The notes under the pieces: model-generated | Databases searched by the model: none | Told to the model about the DNA's origin: nothing | The model's input: the letters and a program-made list of their open reading frames with translations, nothing else | DNA from: Enterococcus sp. DIV2402 | GTDB lineage: Bacteria; Bacillota; Bacilli; Lactobacillales; Enterococcaceae | Assembly: GCF_017426705.2 (NCBI RefSeq) | Contig: NZ_CP147251.1 | Coordinates: 817,501-881,500, forward strand | DNA length: 64,000 bases | Direction of reading: 5' to 3' | Position numbers and translations under genes: made by a program | Shown: positions 7,941-14,908 of the stretch, in pieces | How the letters are laid out: each line of letters begins with the position of its first letter | Numbering within the stretch: the first letter of the stretch is position 1

Positions 7941-8720
7941 AATAAGCGATGTGACGGTTTGATAATGTGCAGAGTCAAAATGAAGCGACTGCTTTACAGA
8001 AAGAGACGTTAAAGTGGTATGCGTACTATCTATCAATTCATTAATAAAGTCCAGAGGTTCTAACATTACAAGCTGTTGAACGGTGTTTTTTTGCGTATTT
8101 GTTAGCTTGGAACGCGCGCCTTCATACTTACTCCAATCACCTAAATTGTTTGGAGGATATCCTTGTTCCATATACCAGAAAGAAATTAAACAATGGATTA
8201 ACATAAAACGACATGTTTGCGCATAGATAGTCTCTTGACGTTTTAAACGTCGATAAAATTCATGGAGGTTCGCATAATATTTAGCTAAAAAGACATCTAC
8301 TTCCGCTTGTGTGGGATGGTAGGGAGACTTTTGAGAGTCTTCTTTGATGTGTTGTAAGAGTTCATTTGTATCTTTTAAAATATGAATAGTTGCTAACCAA
8401 GGACTTGGTGGTAACTCATCTGGATAATAGACAAAAACATCTAATTTAATAAAAGATGGAAAATGGATAACTGCATAAAAAGTAGTTTTTGTTTCAATAA
8501 ACAAAATAGGTTCTAATTTTTTTAGCAAGGTTGTTAAAAAAATATTTTTATCGACAGTCGGAGCAAGAACGATTCGAAAATCAATATCTGAATAAGCATC
8601 GGCATTGCCAGTTGCTAGTGAACCTCCAAGGAAAGTCCCTTGGATTATCGAAATATTGGTTATAACTCGTAAGTGATGGAGCAGTTTATTTCTAGATGTT
8701 TGTAAGGTTGTTTCCTTCAT
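7935..8720 (-). CDS. Nucleotidyltransferase-domain protein, aminoglycoside adenylyltransferase-like
   Basis: A 261-residue protein. Its N-terminal half has the pol-beta-type nucleotidyltransferase signature GGSLATG...YSDIDF (Gly33, Ser34, Asp45, Asp47), with a third possible acidic residue in FIKLDVFVYY. The C-terminal half is helical with conserved aromatic positions. This arrangement is seen in AadK-type and uncharacterised ANT-like proteins. Target and nucleotide are unknown, and resistance cannot be claimed. The ATG at 8720 sits ten bases after AAGGAG; a TTG two codons upstream is too close to it. The gene points away from the infC operon. Confidence 0.7.
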   Translation of the reverse strand: MKETTLQTSRNKLLHHLRVITNISIIQGTFLGGSLATGNADAYSDIDFRIVLAPTVDKNIFLTTLLKKLEPILFIETKTTFYAVIHFPSFIKLDVFVYYPDELPPSPWLATIHILKDTNELLQHIKEDSQKSPYHPTQAEVDVFLAKYYANLHEFYRRLKRQETIYAQTCRFMLIHCLISFWYMEQGYPPNNLGDWSKYEGARSKLTNTQKNTVQQLVMLEPLDFINELIDSTHTTLTSLSVKQSLHFDSAHYQTVTSLIK

Positions 8721-8775
8721 ATTCAATCAACTCCTTTATTCTAGATTGTATCATATAAAAACAGATAAATAATTG

Positions 8776-8804
8776 TTGACATGGGCTGATATATTTGATA
8801 TGAT
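8776..8804 (+). promoter_or_regulatory. SigA promoter of infC-rpmI-rplT
   Basis: Near-consensus TTGACA (8776-8781), a 17-base spacer, TATGAT (8799-8804). Transcription should start near 8811. Confidence 0.85.
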
Positions 8805-8810
8805 ATAAAA

Positions 8811-8936
8811 GTTGAGAAATGAAAGCAGAAGCACCCGCTTCTCGCCTGAGTGAAAAAATCGCTGGGCAGAATAGGATTCCGACTAATTGATTAGCTGGAG
8901 TACGCGCGGGTTCTTGTAGAAGAACTCGTTTTTTTA
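8811..8936 (+). promoter_or_regulatory. L20 leader, ribosomal-protein-controlled attenuator
   Basis: Between the promoter and infC lies a structured leader with the AGAAGCACCCGCTTCTCGCC hairpin, long-range pairing segments, and a terminator CGGGTTCTT/AAGAACTCG with seven T residues (8907-8936). In low-GC Gram-positives L20 binds such leaders and promotes termination, which limits infC-rpmI-rplT expression when L20 is in excess. The match to the family is by layout and motif. Confidence 0.85.
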
Positions 8937-8989
8937 TTGCCATATTGGTAATTCTTTCTTTCTCTCAAATAACTTGGAGGTGAATGACC

Positions 8990-9505
8990 ATAGCTAAAGA
9001 TATGATGGTAAATGACGGCATTCGTGCAAGAGAACTACGCTTGATTGATCAAAATGGTGAACAATTAGGAGTTAAATCTAAAGCAGAAGCATTAAGTATT
9101 GCTGAAAGAGCAAATCTAGATGTAGTATTAGTGGCTCCCAATGCGAAACCACCAGTTGCGCGAATTATGGACTACGGTAAATATCGTTTTGAACAACAGA
9201 AAAAAGAACGTGAAGCCCGTAAGAAGCAAAAGGTAATTAACATTAAAGAAGTGCGCTTAAGTCCAACGATCGACGTAAATGATTTCAATACTAAATTGCG
9301 TAATGCACGAAAATTCTTAGAAAAAGGCGATAAAGTGAAAGCTTCTATCCGTTTTAAAGGACGTGCCATTACCCATAAAGAGATTGGTCAAAGAGTTCTA
9401 GATCGTTTAGCAGAAGAAACTACTGATATTGCAACAGTAGAACAAAAAGCGAAAATGGATGGACGAAGCATGTTCTTAGTGCTTGCACCTAAAAACGAAA
9501 AATAA
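8990..9505 (+). CDS. infC: Translation initiation factor IF-3
   Basis: IF3 with N-terminal domain ([13 protein letters not shown]), a basic linker (RKKQKVIN), and C-terminal domain ([17 protein letters not shown]...[13 protein letters not shown]). It binds the 30S subunit and rejects non-canonical starts. The start is notable: an ATG at 8984 lies only three bases after GGAGG, whereas ATA at 8990 is nine bases after it and gives [14 protein letters not shown]3 genes of Escherichia and Bacillus start at AUU for autoregulation, so AUA is preferred here (171 residues). First gene of infC-rpmI-rplT. Confidence 0.9.
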   Translation: MAKDMMVNDGIRARELRLIDQNGEQLGVKSKAEALSIAERANLDVVLVAPNAKPPVARIMDYGKYRFEQQKKEREARKKQKVINIKEVRLSPTIDVNDFNTKLRNARKFLEKGDKVKASIRFKGRAITHKEIGQRVLDRLAEETTDIATVEQKAKMDGRSMFLVLAPKNEK

Positions 9506-9542
9506 AACTGATTAACGAAAGATTTTGAGGAGGAAATTAGTT

Positions 9543-9743
9543 ATGCCAAAACAAAAAACTCACCGCGGATTAGCAAAACGTGTTAAACGTACTGGCGGAG
9601 GCGGATTAAAACGCGCTCGTGCTTTTACTAGCCATAGATTCCATGGAAAAACTAAAAAACAACGTCGCCAATTACGTAAAGCGCGTATGGTATCAAGCGG
9701 CGATTTCAAACGTATCCGTCAACAATTAGCAAGAATGAAATAA
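9543..9743 (+). CDS. rpmI: 50S ribosomal protein L35
   Basis: A 66-residue, highly basic protein with the L35 start [20 protein letters not shown] and ending in [17 protein letters not shown] lies before the ATG at 9543; in-frame sequence further upstream is not needed. It is the middle gene of the IF3-L35-L20 operon, 37 bases after infC. Confidence 0.98.
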   Translation: MPKQKTHRGLAKRVKRTGGGGLKRARAFTSHRFHGKTKKQRRQLRKARMVSSGDFKRIRQQLARMK

Positions 9744-9781
9744 ACCAATTACTAGATTTGATATATTAGGAGGAATTAAAC

Positions 9782-10141
9782 ATGGCACGTGTTAAAGGTG
9801 GAACAGTAGCTCGTAAACGTCGTAAAAAAGTGCTTAAATTAGCAAAAGGATATTACGGTTCAAAACATACTTTATTTAAAACAGCTCAAGAACAAGTAAT
9901 GAAATCATATAGTTATGCATATCGCGATCGTCGTCAGAAAAAACGCGACTTCCGTAAATTATGGATTGCACGTATCAACGCTGCAGCTCGTATGAATGGC
10001 TTAAGCTATTCTAAATTAATGCATGGTTTGAAAGTTGCTGAAATCGACATCAACCGTAAAATGCTAGCTGATTTAGCTGTAAACGATGCTTCTGCATTCA
10101 CTGCATTAGCTGACCAAGCGAAATCTGCATTAGCTAAATAA
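9782..10141 (+). CDS. rplT: 50S ribosomal protein L20
   Basis: A 119-residue basic protein with the hallmark start [26 protein letters not shown] and the globular end containing [10 protein letters not shown]20 is needed early in 50S assembly, and in Gram-positives it represses its own operon through the upstream leader. An AGGAGG site lies before the ATG. It is the last gene of the operon, followed by a terminator. Confidence 0.98.
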   Translation: MARVKGGTVARKRRKKVLKLAKGYYGSKHTLFKTAQEQVMKSYSYAYRDRRQKKRDFRKLWIARINAAARMNGLSYSKLMHGLKVAEIDINRKMLADLAVNDASAFTALADQAKSALAK

Positions 10142-10155
10142 TTATTCGTTAATTG

Positions 10156-10187
10156 TCCCTGCTCTTTGGAGTAGGGATTTTTTTATT
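10156..10187 (+). terminator. Terminator of infC-rpmI-rplT
   Basis: TCCCTGCTC pairs with GAGTAGGGA, followed by seven T residues. Confidence 0.9.
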
Positions 10188-10240
10188 TTCAATCGCATTG
10201 ATTTCTTCTGTGATACAATAGCGATAATAGGAGGTGGCAT

Positions 10241-10834
10241 ATGCAAAAAGTGAATTTTTTGGTCTTTGATGACTTTGAAACGTTGGATTTATTTGGTGTC
10301 GTTGAAATTTTTGGTCGTTTGAAAGAATCGTATGATCTCAAGTTTGTTTCTTTAGAAGGTGGCGTGATTACAAGTAGTCAACAGACGCCGATTGTTACTG
10401 AACCAATTTCTTCTATCGATACTTCGGGTATTTTAGTTGTTCCTGGAGGTATGGGAACACGGAAGTTAGTGGATCATCATGAATGGACAGAACAATTAAC
10501 AAAATTAAGTTTACTAGCTCCTTATGTGCTAACAATTTGTACCGGTGCAGCGTTATTAGCGAAGACGGGACTGCTGAATGGGAAAAAAGCAACCAGTAAT
10601 AAACGTGCATTTGATTGGGTTATTTCGACTAACCAAGCGGTCAATTGGCAACGAAAAGCACGATGGGTCGTCGCTGACAAGTATTACACTTCTTCTGGTG
10701 TATCGGCAGGAATGGATATGGCATTAGGCTTCATTGCGGATCGACATGGCAAGGCGTGTGCCCAAAAAATTGCCTATGATATTGAATATGTCTGGAATGA
10801 TTGTCCACAAGAGGATTTTTTTGTTGGAAAATAA
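10241..10834 (+). CDS. DJ-1/PfpI family protein
   Basis: A 197-residue protein of the class I glutamine amidotransferase-like superfamily. The nucleophile elbow is VLTICTGAALLA with Cys100, and the DxxE segment DLFGVVEIF supplies the interacting acid. It resembles the isonitrile hydratase/AraC-N-terminal-like branch of DJ-1/PfpI proteins, but a helix-turn-helix domain is missing. Substrate is unknown; glyoxalase, chaperone or stress roles are all possible. AGGAGG lies before the ATG. It heads a three-gene run with two small proteins downstream, separated by 11 and 14 bases. Confidence 0.85.
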   Translation: MQKVNFLVFDDFETLDLFGVVEIFGRLKESYDLKFVSLEGGVITSSQQTPIVTEPISSIDTSGILVVPGGMGTRKLVDHHEWTEQLTKLSLLAPYVLTICTGAALLAKTGLLNGKKATSNKRAFDWVISTNQAVNWQRKARWVVADKYYTSSGVSAGMDMALGFIADRHGKACAQKIAYDIEYVWNDCPQEDFFVGK

Positions 10835-10845
10835 GGAGGAAAACA

Positions 10846-11214
10846 ATGAAAAATATTAAAAATTTTGTTGCAGAAAAATATAAAAATAACCCAGAATATA
10901 CTGCTGTGGCAGAAGATATTTATCAAATGGGGAATGAATATGTAACTAGCTTTTCGTTTGAACCGGAAATAGGAGAAGAAAAAATTGGTGGCTTGTTTGC
11001 CCCTTATTTGCTTGAAGACTTGTTAGATACCTATTCTCTTTACATTTCTGACTTTTATGGTGCGTTAAATAAAAACAATGAGCAAGAATGTTTCTTTGAA
11101 GTTGCTGGGGATCTTGAAGAAGTAAAACAATGTCGCGAAATTATTGGCAAACACGTTTACCATCAAACAATTGAAGAGGATGGGGAAGAATATATCACCC
11201 TGACTATTGAATAA
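10846..11214 (+). CDS. Uncharacterised 122-residue acidic protein
   Basis: No family was recognised. The protein is acidic, with a predicted helical first half (KNIKNFVAEKYKNNPEYTAVAEDIY) and a beta-rich second half ending in EEYITLTIE; no membrane segment or signal peptide. Upstream in-frame sequence exists, but AAGGAGG at 10833 points to the ATG at 10846. It lies between a PfpI-like gene and a VOC-fold gene, with short gaps, so all three are probably co-expressed. Confidence 0.8.
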   Translation: MKNIKNFVAEKYKNNPEYTAVAEDIYQMGNEYVTSFSFEPEIGEEKIGGLFAPYLLEDLLDTYSLYISDFYGALNKNNEQECFFEVAGDLEEVKQCREIIGKHVYHQTIEEDGEEYITLTIE

Positions 11215-11228
11215 AGGAGTAGATGAAA

Positions 11229-11642
11229 ATGAGTAAAGCACGCATTGTACCATTTTTAAGTTTTACTGGACAAGCCGAAGCAGCGATGAGATTTTATGCT
11301 CAAGTATTACCAGAAACATCAATTACAACGCTCGTACGTTATGGAATAGATAATCCTCATATGCCTGCAGAACAAGGAGATAGAATTATGTACGGTGCTA
11401 TTAATTGTATGGGGCAAGAAATTATGTTTTTAGATATGAGTGATGAATACCCAGCGCCACCGTTTAATTGGGCACATTCTTTGTATATTGATTGTCAAAA
11501 TGAAGCAGAGTTTGACGAAATTTTCCAAGGGCTTTCTGAGGAAGGATCAATTATGATGGGACCAGAATCGGTTGGAGATATTAGAAAATGTGCGTGGGTA
11601 GTTGATAAATTTGGCGTGACATGGCAACCTGTTTGGGCATAA
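11229..11642 (+). CDS. PhnB-like VOC-fold protein
   Basis: A 137-residue protein of the vicinal oxygen chelate superfamily, PhnB/3-demethylubiquinone-methyltransferase-like branch: VPFLSFTGQAEAAMRFYAQVLP at the start and WGVDKFGVTWQ-type closing sequence (VVDKFGVTWQPVW). Such proteins are often annotated as glyoxalase-like, but a full metal-binding set is not visible here. Two ATGs are close; the one at 11229 sits nine bases after AGGAG and is preferred over 11223. Last gene of the small run beginning with the PfpI-like gene. Confidence 0.85.
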   Translation: MSKARIVPFLSFTGQAEAAMRFYAQVLPETSITTLVRYGIDNPHMPAEQGDRIMYGAINCMGQEIMFLDMSDEYPAPPFNWAHSLYIDCQNEAEFDEIFQGLSEEGSIMMGPESVGDIRKCAWVVDKFGVTWQPVWA

Positions 11643-11646
11643 TATA

Positions 11647-11704
11647 AAACAAGCCTGTTTCCTCAGTTTATTTCAAAATAAATTGAAGAAACAGGCTTGT
11701 TTTA
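11647..11704. terminator. Strong bidirectional terminator
   Basis: AAAACAAGCCTGTTTC pairs with GAAACAGGCTTGTTTT, with an additional inner pairing of AATTTATT-type sequence. Both strands end in T-rich sequence, serving the VOC gene and the minus-strand exporter remnant. Confidence 0.9.
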
Positions 11705-12166
11705 ATTGTGTGCGTGTTTTTGACGCCGATGATACATATAGAAAACCGTTGGAGTAATTCATATCCCAAGGTAATTCCTAACTGCCGATGATTCCACAAT
11801 AAAGATAGCAAAAGCAATGGTGACGATGAAACTAGCGAGTAGTTGAATCATCGTTAGCTGTTTTCGAGCCTCATAGGGATCAATTTTTCCTTCTGTAATG
11901 TGTCGGGATAAGGTATTAATAGCATCAATTCTTCCAAGCGAAGTCGGTGAAAGTGGTGTGTCACGAACTTTTGCTTGGACATTTTTATTGTAAGGTGTTG
12001 CTGTTAGAAAAATCCCGTGAATGGAGACATAACTATCAAAATTCTCTAATTCAAAGGTTTGCGCAACGTGAATGATTGTTGACTCGACACGCTTCACTTC
12101 TGCACCATTTTTTAATAACGTTTCCCCACTATCATAAACAAGCTCAAAACGCTCTTGTTGATTCAA
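11702..12166 (-). pseudogene. Remnant of a ThrE-type threonine/serine exporter pair
   Basis: The first ~105 residues match the cytosolic N-terminal domain of ThrE_1/DUF1212 proteins (LLKNGAEVKRVESTI, DSYVSIHGIFLTAT). The expected five membrane helices are missing. Instead MIQLLASFIVTIAFAIF, which looks like the first helix of the partner DUF3815/ThrE_2 protein, follows directly; a TGA at 11759 then interrupts the frame, and 18 more in-frame codons ending in a basic tail (YMYHRRQKHAHN) resemble the end of a membrane protein. This is best read as an exporter gene pair collapsed by deletions. A full ThrE pair would need about 400 residues. Confidence 0.65.
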
Positions 12167-12252
12167 CTAGAATCATTTCTCTCATAAGTTCTCAGGTTAT
12201 TCTAACATCAGTGCCAAAAAGCCAAAAATAAAAAGCAGATGCCTATCATCTA

Positions 12253-13308
12253 CTAATCATTTTCTTTATCTAAATTTTCGTGTAAATCAAACGCTTTGTT
12301 GTAAAATTTCAATCCAACCGTCATGATCCAGGCAGCAAACAATCCTAAGATACCACCTAAAACAATACCGATAAACCGATCAGGCAATAAAGGAATCATG
12401 TATTGATGTTTAATCAGTGAAGCTAACATTAAAGACATTGGTGTAATAAAAAAATTTGCAACTGCGTAATTGGTACGAACAGTAATTTCTACAATGACGT
12501 ATAATATCGTAATCATTAGCAAAGTTTGAACAGTTGTTAAAGGTAAGTTTAATAAGAATACCGAAAGACCAAGACCGATAATTGTTCCCAAAATACGTTG
12601 AATATTCCGATGTAACATGGCACGTAAATTATCGCCTTGTAAAACTGCTGCTGTTGATACAACCATCCAATAAGGATTAGTTAATTGTAAACCTTGGCTC
12701 AAATACACTGCGAAAAATAACATGCCTCCGTAAAAAATACCATCTAAAACAACCGCTGGATCATCTGCTAAACGTTGAGATATGGAAATTTTTGGAACTG
12801 GTTCAGCAGGTGTTTTTTCTGTAAAATGTACCAAGCTTGCCATAATCAAAGAAAGGATAATTCCTAGGAGAAAGTATAACGCAGTAGAAGGCAAGGCGGA
12901 CAAGGGTAGATGAATACTTGTTCCCATTGCAGCTACCATTACTCCGAAGAAAACACCGGGCTTTGTAATGTTATATAAGCGAAAAAAAACACGTCCAGTA
13001 AAAGCAATAATGCTGACAACTAAAGGTGCCAACCAACTGACGTGTGTAGATAACAAACCTAATAGAAAACTAACAAAAACGAAGAGACCAATTGCGCTGA
13101 GGCGTAATAATAAGTTTTGTAATGGAAGATGGTGGTAATAAAGAAAGACAAAAATCCCGAAGGAACCGAAACTAGCAATTGCCATATTATCTAAAAAGTA
13201 ACCTGTAAATAATACAGTAAACATACATAGTCCTGCACCAATTAATTGGAAGGGGTTAAGTTTAGGCTTATTCCAATGAAATAGTTCTTTTAAGAAGGGT
13301 ATTCCCAT
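12253..13308 (-). CDS. FUSC-family membrane protein
   Basis: A 351-residue integral membrane protein with two blocks of hydrophobic helices separated by a short cytosolic loop (about residues 165-185), the arrangement of half-size FUSC/aromatic-acid-exporter-like proteins. The second block contains the family-typical NPYWMVVSTAAVLQGDNLRAMLHRNIQRILGT. It is likely an exporter or permease; the substrate is unknown. An AAAGGAG site precedes the ATG. An inverted repeat (13339-13376) lies in its upstream region. It follows no obvious operon partner except the decayed exporter gene downstream. Confidence 0.8.
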   Translation of the reverse strand: MGIPFLKELFHWNKPKLNPFQLIGAGLCMFTVLFTGYFLDNMAIASFGSFGIFVFLYYHHLPLQNLLLRLSAIGLFVFVSFLLGLLSTHVSWLAPLVVSIIAFTGRVFFRLYNITKPGVFFGVMVAAMGTSIHLPLSALPSTALYFLLGIILSLIMASLVHFTEKTPAEPVPKISISQRLADDPAVVLDGIFYGGMLFFAVYLSQGLQLTNPYWMVVSTAAVLQGDNLRAMLHRNIQRILGTIIGLGLSVFLLNLPLTTVQTLLMITILYVIVEITVRTNYAVANFFITPMSLMLASLIKHQYMIPLLPDRFIGIVLGGILGLFAAWIMTVGLKFYNKAFDLHENLDKEND

Positions 13309-13338
13309 TCAATCACTCCTTTTACATTAAGAATAGCA

Positions 13339-13376
13339 TATCACAAGTGGAGAATAAACCTGCCATGCTTGTGATA
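13339..13376. repeat. Inverted repeat upstream of the FUSC gene
   Basis: TATCACAAG (13339-13347) pairs with CTTGTGATA (13368-13376). It lies 31-68 bases before the FUSC start, so it could be an operator or a leader hairpin. No T tract follows. Confidence 0.4.
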
Positions 13377-13398
13377 GTTTTATTAAAAATAGACAAAG

Positions 13399-13440
13399 AA
13401 AAAAGCCTGAGTAACTTTTCAACAAAAAAGACTCAGACTT
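13399..13440 (-). terminator. Terminator of the 54-residue protein gene
   Basis: On the minus strand AGTCTGAGT pairs with ACTCAGGCT, followed by six T residues. Confidence 0.7.
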
Positions 13441-13597
13441 GGGTTTTTTCTAATTTTTTAACACGGCCGCCGATTTTATCTGCGAATGCTTCAGATTGTT
13501 TTCTATCATTGAAAATCAACAATTTATCTGGAGATTTTTCTCTTGTGCGTTGCCCATCTTTAGAGATATATCCGTGAAAAACTTTAATTGCGTACAT
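13433..13597 (-). CDS. Small basic 54-residue protein of unknown function
   Basis: Reads MYAIKVFHGYISKDG at the start and ends in GGRVKKLEKTQV. AAAGGAG stands eight bases before the ATG. TTGATT-N16-TATAAT (13629-13656, minus) is a plausible promoter and a terminator follows, so it looks like a genuine monocistronic gene. There is no membrane helix or signal peptide; the protein is hydrophilic with lysine-rich ends. No family name is recognised. Confidence 0.75.
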   Translation of the reverse strand: MYAIKVFHGYISKDGQRTREKSPDKLLIFNDRKQSEAFADKIGGRVKKLEKTQV

Positions 13598-13705
13598 CAA
13601 ACCACTCCTTTCGATTTATCTACTGTTAATTATACGAAGGAGGAGATAAAAATCAAAAAAAACGCGTTCATTTTAATACAATTCCAATAATTGTTAAGAA
13701 AATCA

Positions 13706-14149
13706 CTATTTTTCATGAATTTTATTTTGTAATTGAGCATATTCTGCGAATATTTTATGAAATTCTGGGACAGTTTTTTTCAACTGTACTAACCGTTGTG
13801 TTTCCTTATTTAAAAAACAATGTTTGCTGGTTCCAGTCGTTAATAAACATTCGTTTGTATCACGAATCTCATAACAAAAATCAAGGCGTGTTCCGGTATA
13901 CTTTTCGACAAAAACATCGATACGGATTGTGTCGCCGTATCGAATCATTTCCTTGTATTGACAGCTTACTTCTAATACAGGGACGATAATTCCAGATTCT
14001 TCAATTTTTTGATACGGTAAATTTAAAAAATTTAAAATATCTACTCGAGCTTCTTCAAACCAACGAATATAATTGGAATGATGAATAATACTCATTTGGT
14101 CAGTTTCGTAGTAGTGTGGTTGACGAATATATCCTGAATATATGGTCAA
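13706..14149 (-). CDS. Hotdog-fold acyl-CoA thioesterase, 4HBT/YbgC-like
   Basis: A 147-residue thioesterase. The active-site segment YYETDQMSIIHHSNYIRWFEEAR is the YbgC/FcbC-type signature, with the catalytic aspartate in ETD and the paired histidines, followed by the usual beta strands (YGDTIRIDVFVEKYTGTRLDFCYEI). It should cleave acyl-CoA thioesters; chain length and physiological role are not visible. The gene is monocistronic on the minus strand, divergent from a small membrane protein with a Fur box. Confidence 0.88.
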   Translation of the reverse strand: MTIYSGYIRQPHYYETDQMSIIHHSNYIRWFEEARVDILNFLNLPYQKIEESGIIVPVLEVSCQYKEMIRYGDTIRIDVFVEKYTGTRLDFCYEIRDTNECLLTTGTSKHCFLNKETQRLVQLKKTVPEFHKIFAEYAQLQNKIHEK

Positions 14150-14237
14150 ACAAAACGCCTTCTTTCTATTAGTTTCTATTTATTAGTTTACGGTTAGAAA
14201 TAGTAGGATGCAAGAATCTTTTCTTGAATAAAGTTAA

Positions 14238-14266
14238 TTGAGAATCATTCTCATTAGGTGTATACT
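14238..14266 (+). promoter_or_regulatory. Promoter overlapped by a perfect Fur-box palindrome
   Basis: TTGAGA (14238-14243), 17-base spacer, TATACT (14261-14266). TGAGAATCATTCTCA at 14239-14253 is a perfect 7-1-7 inverted repeat, matching the Gram-positive Fur core TGATAATNATTATCA at 13 of 15 positions and less well the PerR or Zur boxes. It covers the -35 element, so metal-bound Fur should repress. Confidence 0.75.
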
Positions 14267-14288
14267 CAATGAAAAAGGAGAGAGGCCG

Positions 14289-14534
14289 ATGCGCTGGTTA
14301 GTGAAACAACGAATGGCAATGTATCGTTATGTGATGATTTTATATGTAGTTGCTTTAAATATATTATTTTACACTTCAGGAAATAGATGGATTATGGGAG
14401 TAGTCACATTAGCAAATATTTTCGCTATTTTGGCTATATTGGGATTTTCGTTCCATGAAAAAATTCGTAAAATCGAACGAGAAGAAAGACGGCAACAGCG
14501 AAAGGAACGACGAGAAAAAAGAAAGCAGGCGTAA
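14289..14534 (+). CDS. Small membrane protein, putative Fur-regulated
   Basis: An 81-residue protein with two hydrophobic segments (MILYVVALNILFY and VVTLANIFAILAILGF) and a strongly charged C-terminal tail of repeated K/R/E residues after FSFHEKIRK. Upstream in-frame sequence exists, but AAGGAG at 14275 fixes the ATG at 14289. The preceding promoter is overlapped by a perfect Fur-type palindrome, so expression in iron limitation is inferred. No family is recognised. It is monocistronic and precedes the hisS T-box leader. Confidence 0.8.
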   Translation: MRWLVKQRMAMYRYVMILYVVALNILFYTSGNRWIMGVVTLANIFAILAILGFSFHEKIRKIEREERRQQRKERREKRKQA

Positions 14535-14578
14535 GAACAAAATCGTGCAAGTTTTCTGAAAATATTGCTTCTAAAATC

Positions 14579-14612
14579 TTGACTTTTCACTAGCTTTCCT
14601 GTACCTTATAGC
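14579..14612 (+). promoter_or_regulatory. Probable promoter of the hisS-aspS T-box leader
   Basis: TTTTCA (14584-14589), 17 bases, TATAGC (14607-14612). TTGACT at 14579 is an alternative -35 with a poorer -10 at normal spacing. Confidence 0.5.
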
Positions 14613-14619
14613 TAATATC

Positions 14620-14856
14620 GGAAAAAAGCCAGTGAAAGAACGAGTATGTAGCAATAGCAACTTTAAAGAGAGAACTACCTAGGCTGAAAGTAGTTTAAGA
14701 GATGCGGCAGAAAGACAGTCTGGAGGCGAGTGCGTGCAAAGCCACTCCGCGAGCGAGCGTTATTCGCATAGAGGAAAGCATTAGACTTTCAAATTTAGGT
14801 GGTACCGCGAATTCATTCGCCCTTGTGTAAAAACAAGGGCGATTTTTTATTTTTTT
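14620..14856 (+). promoter_or_regulatory. T-box riboswitch controlling hisS-aspS, probably tRNA-Asp-sensing
   Basis: Features in order: Stem I with CGAGTATGTAG, GAGAGAA and GGCTGAAAG motifs, the specifier region GAAAGACAG (14711-14719), the T-box AGGTGGTACCGCG (14797-14809), and a terminator TCGCCCTTG/CAAGGGCGA with T tract (14817-14856). The antiterminator pairs with the acceptor end of uncharged tRNA. The triplet after GAA-A reads GAC, an Asp codon; no CAC or CAT occurs at that place. The T-box is clear, the specifier is inference. Confidence 0.92.
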
Positions 14857-14908
14857 GCACGCCGACAGTCTGTTACGGTTAGTTTTCATTAGTTAGGGAG
14901 GAAGAGAA

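Noticed and set aside
13347..13690. Plus-strand frames of 64-76 codons around 13.4-13.7 kb
   Set aside because: They have no ribosome binding site and oppose the 54-residue minus-strand gene that does have promoter, site and terminator.
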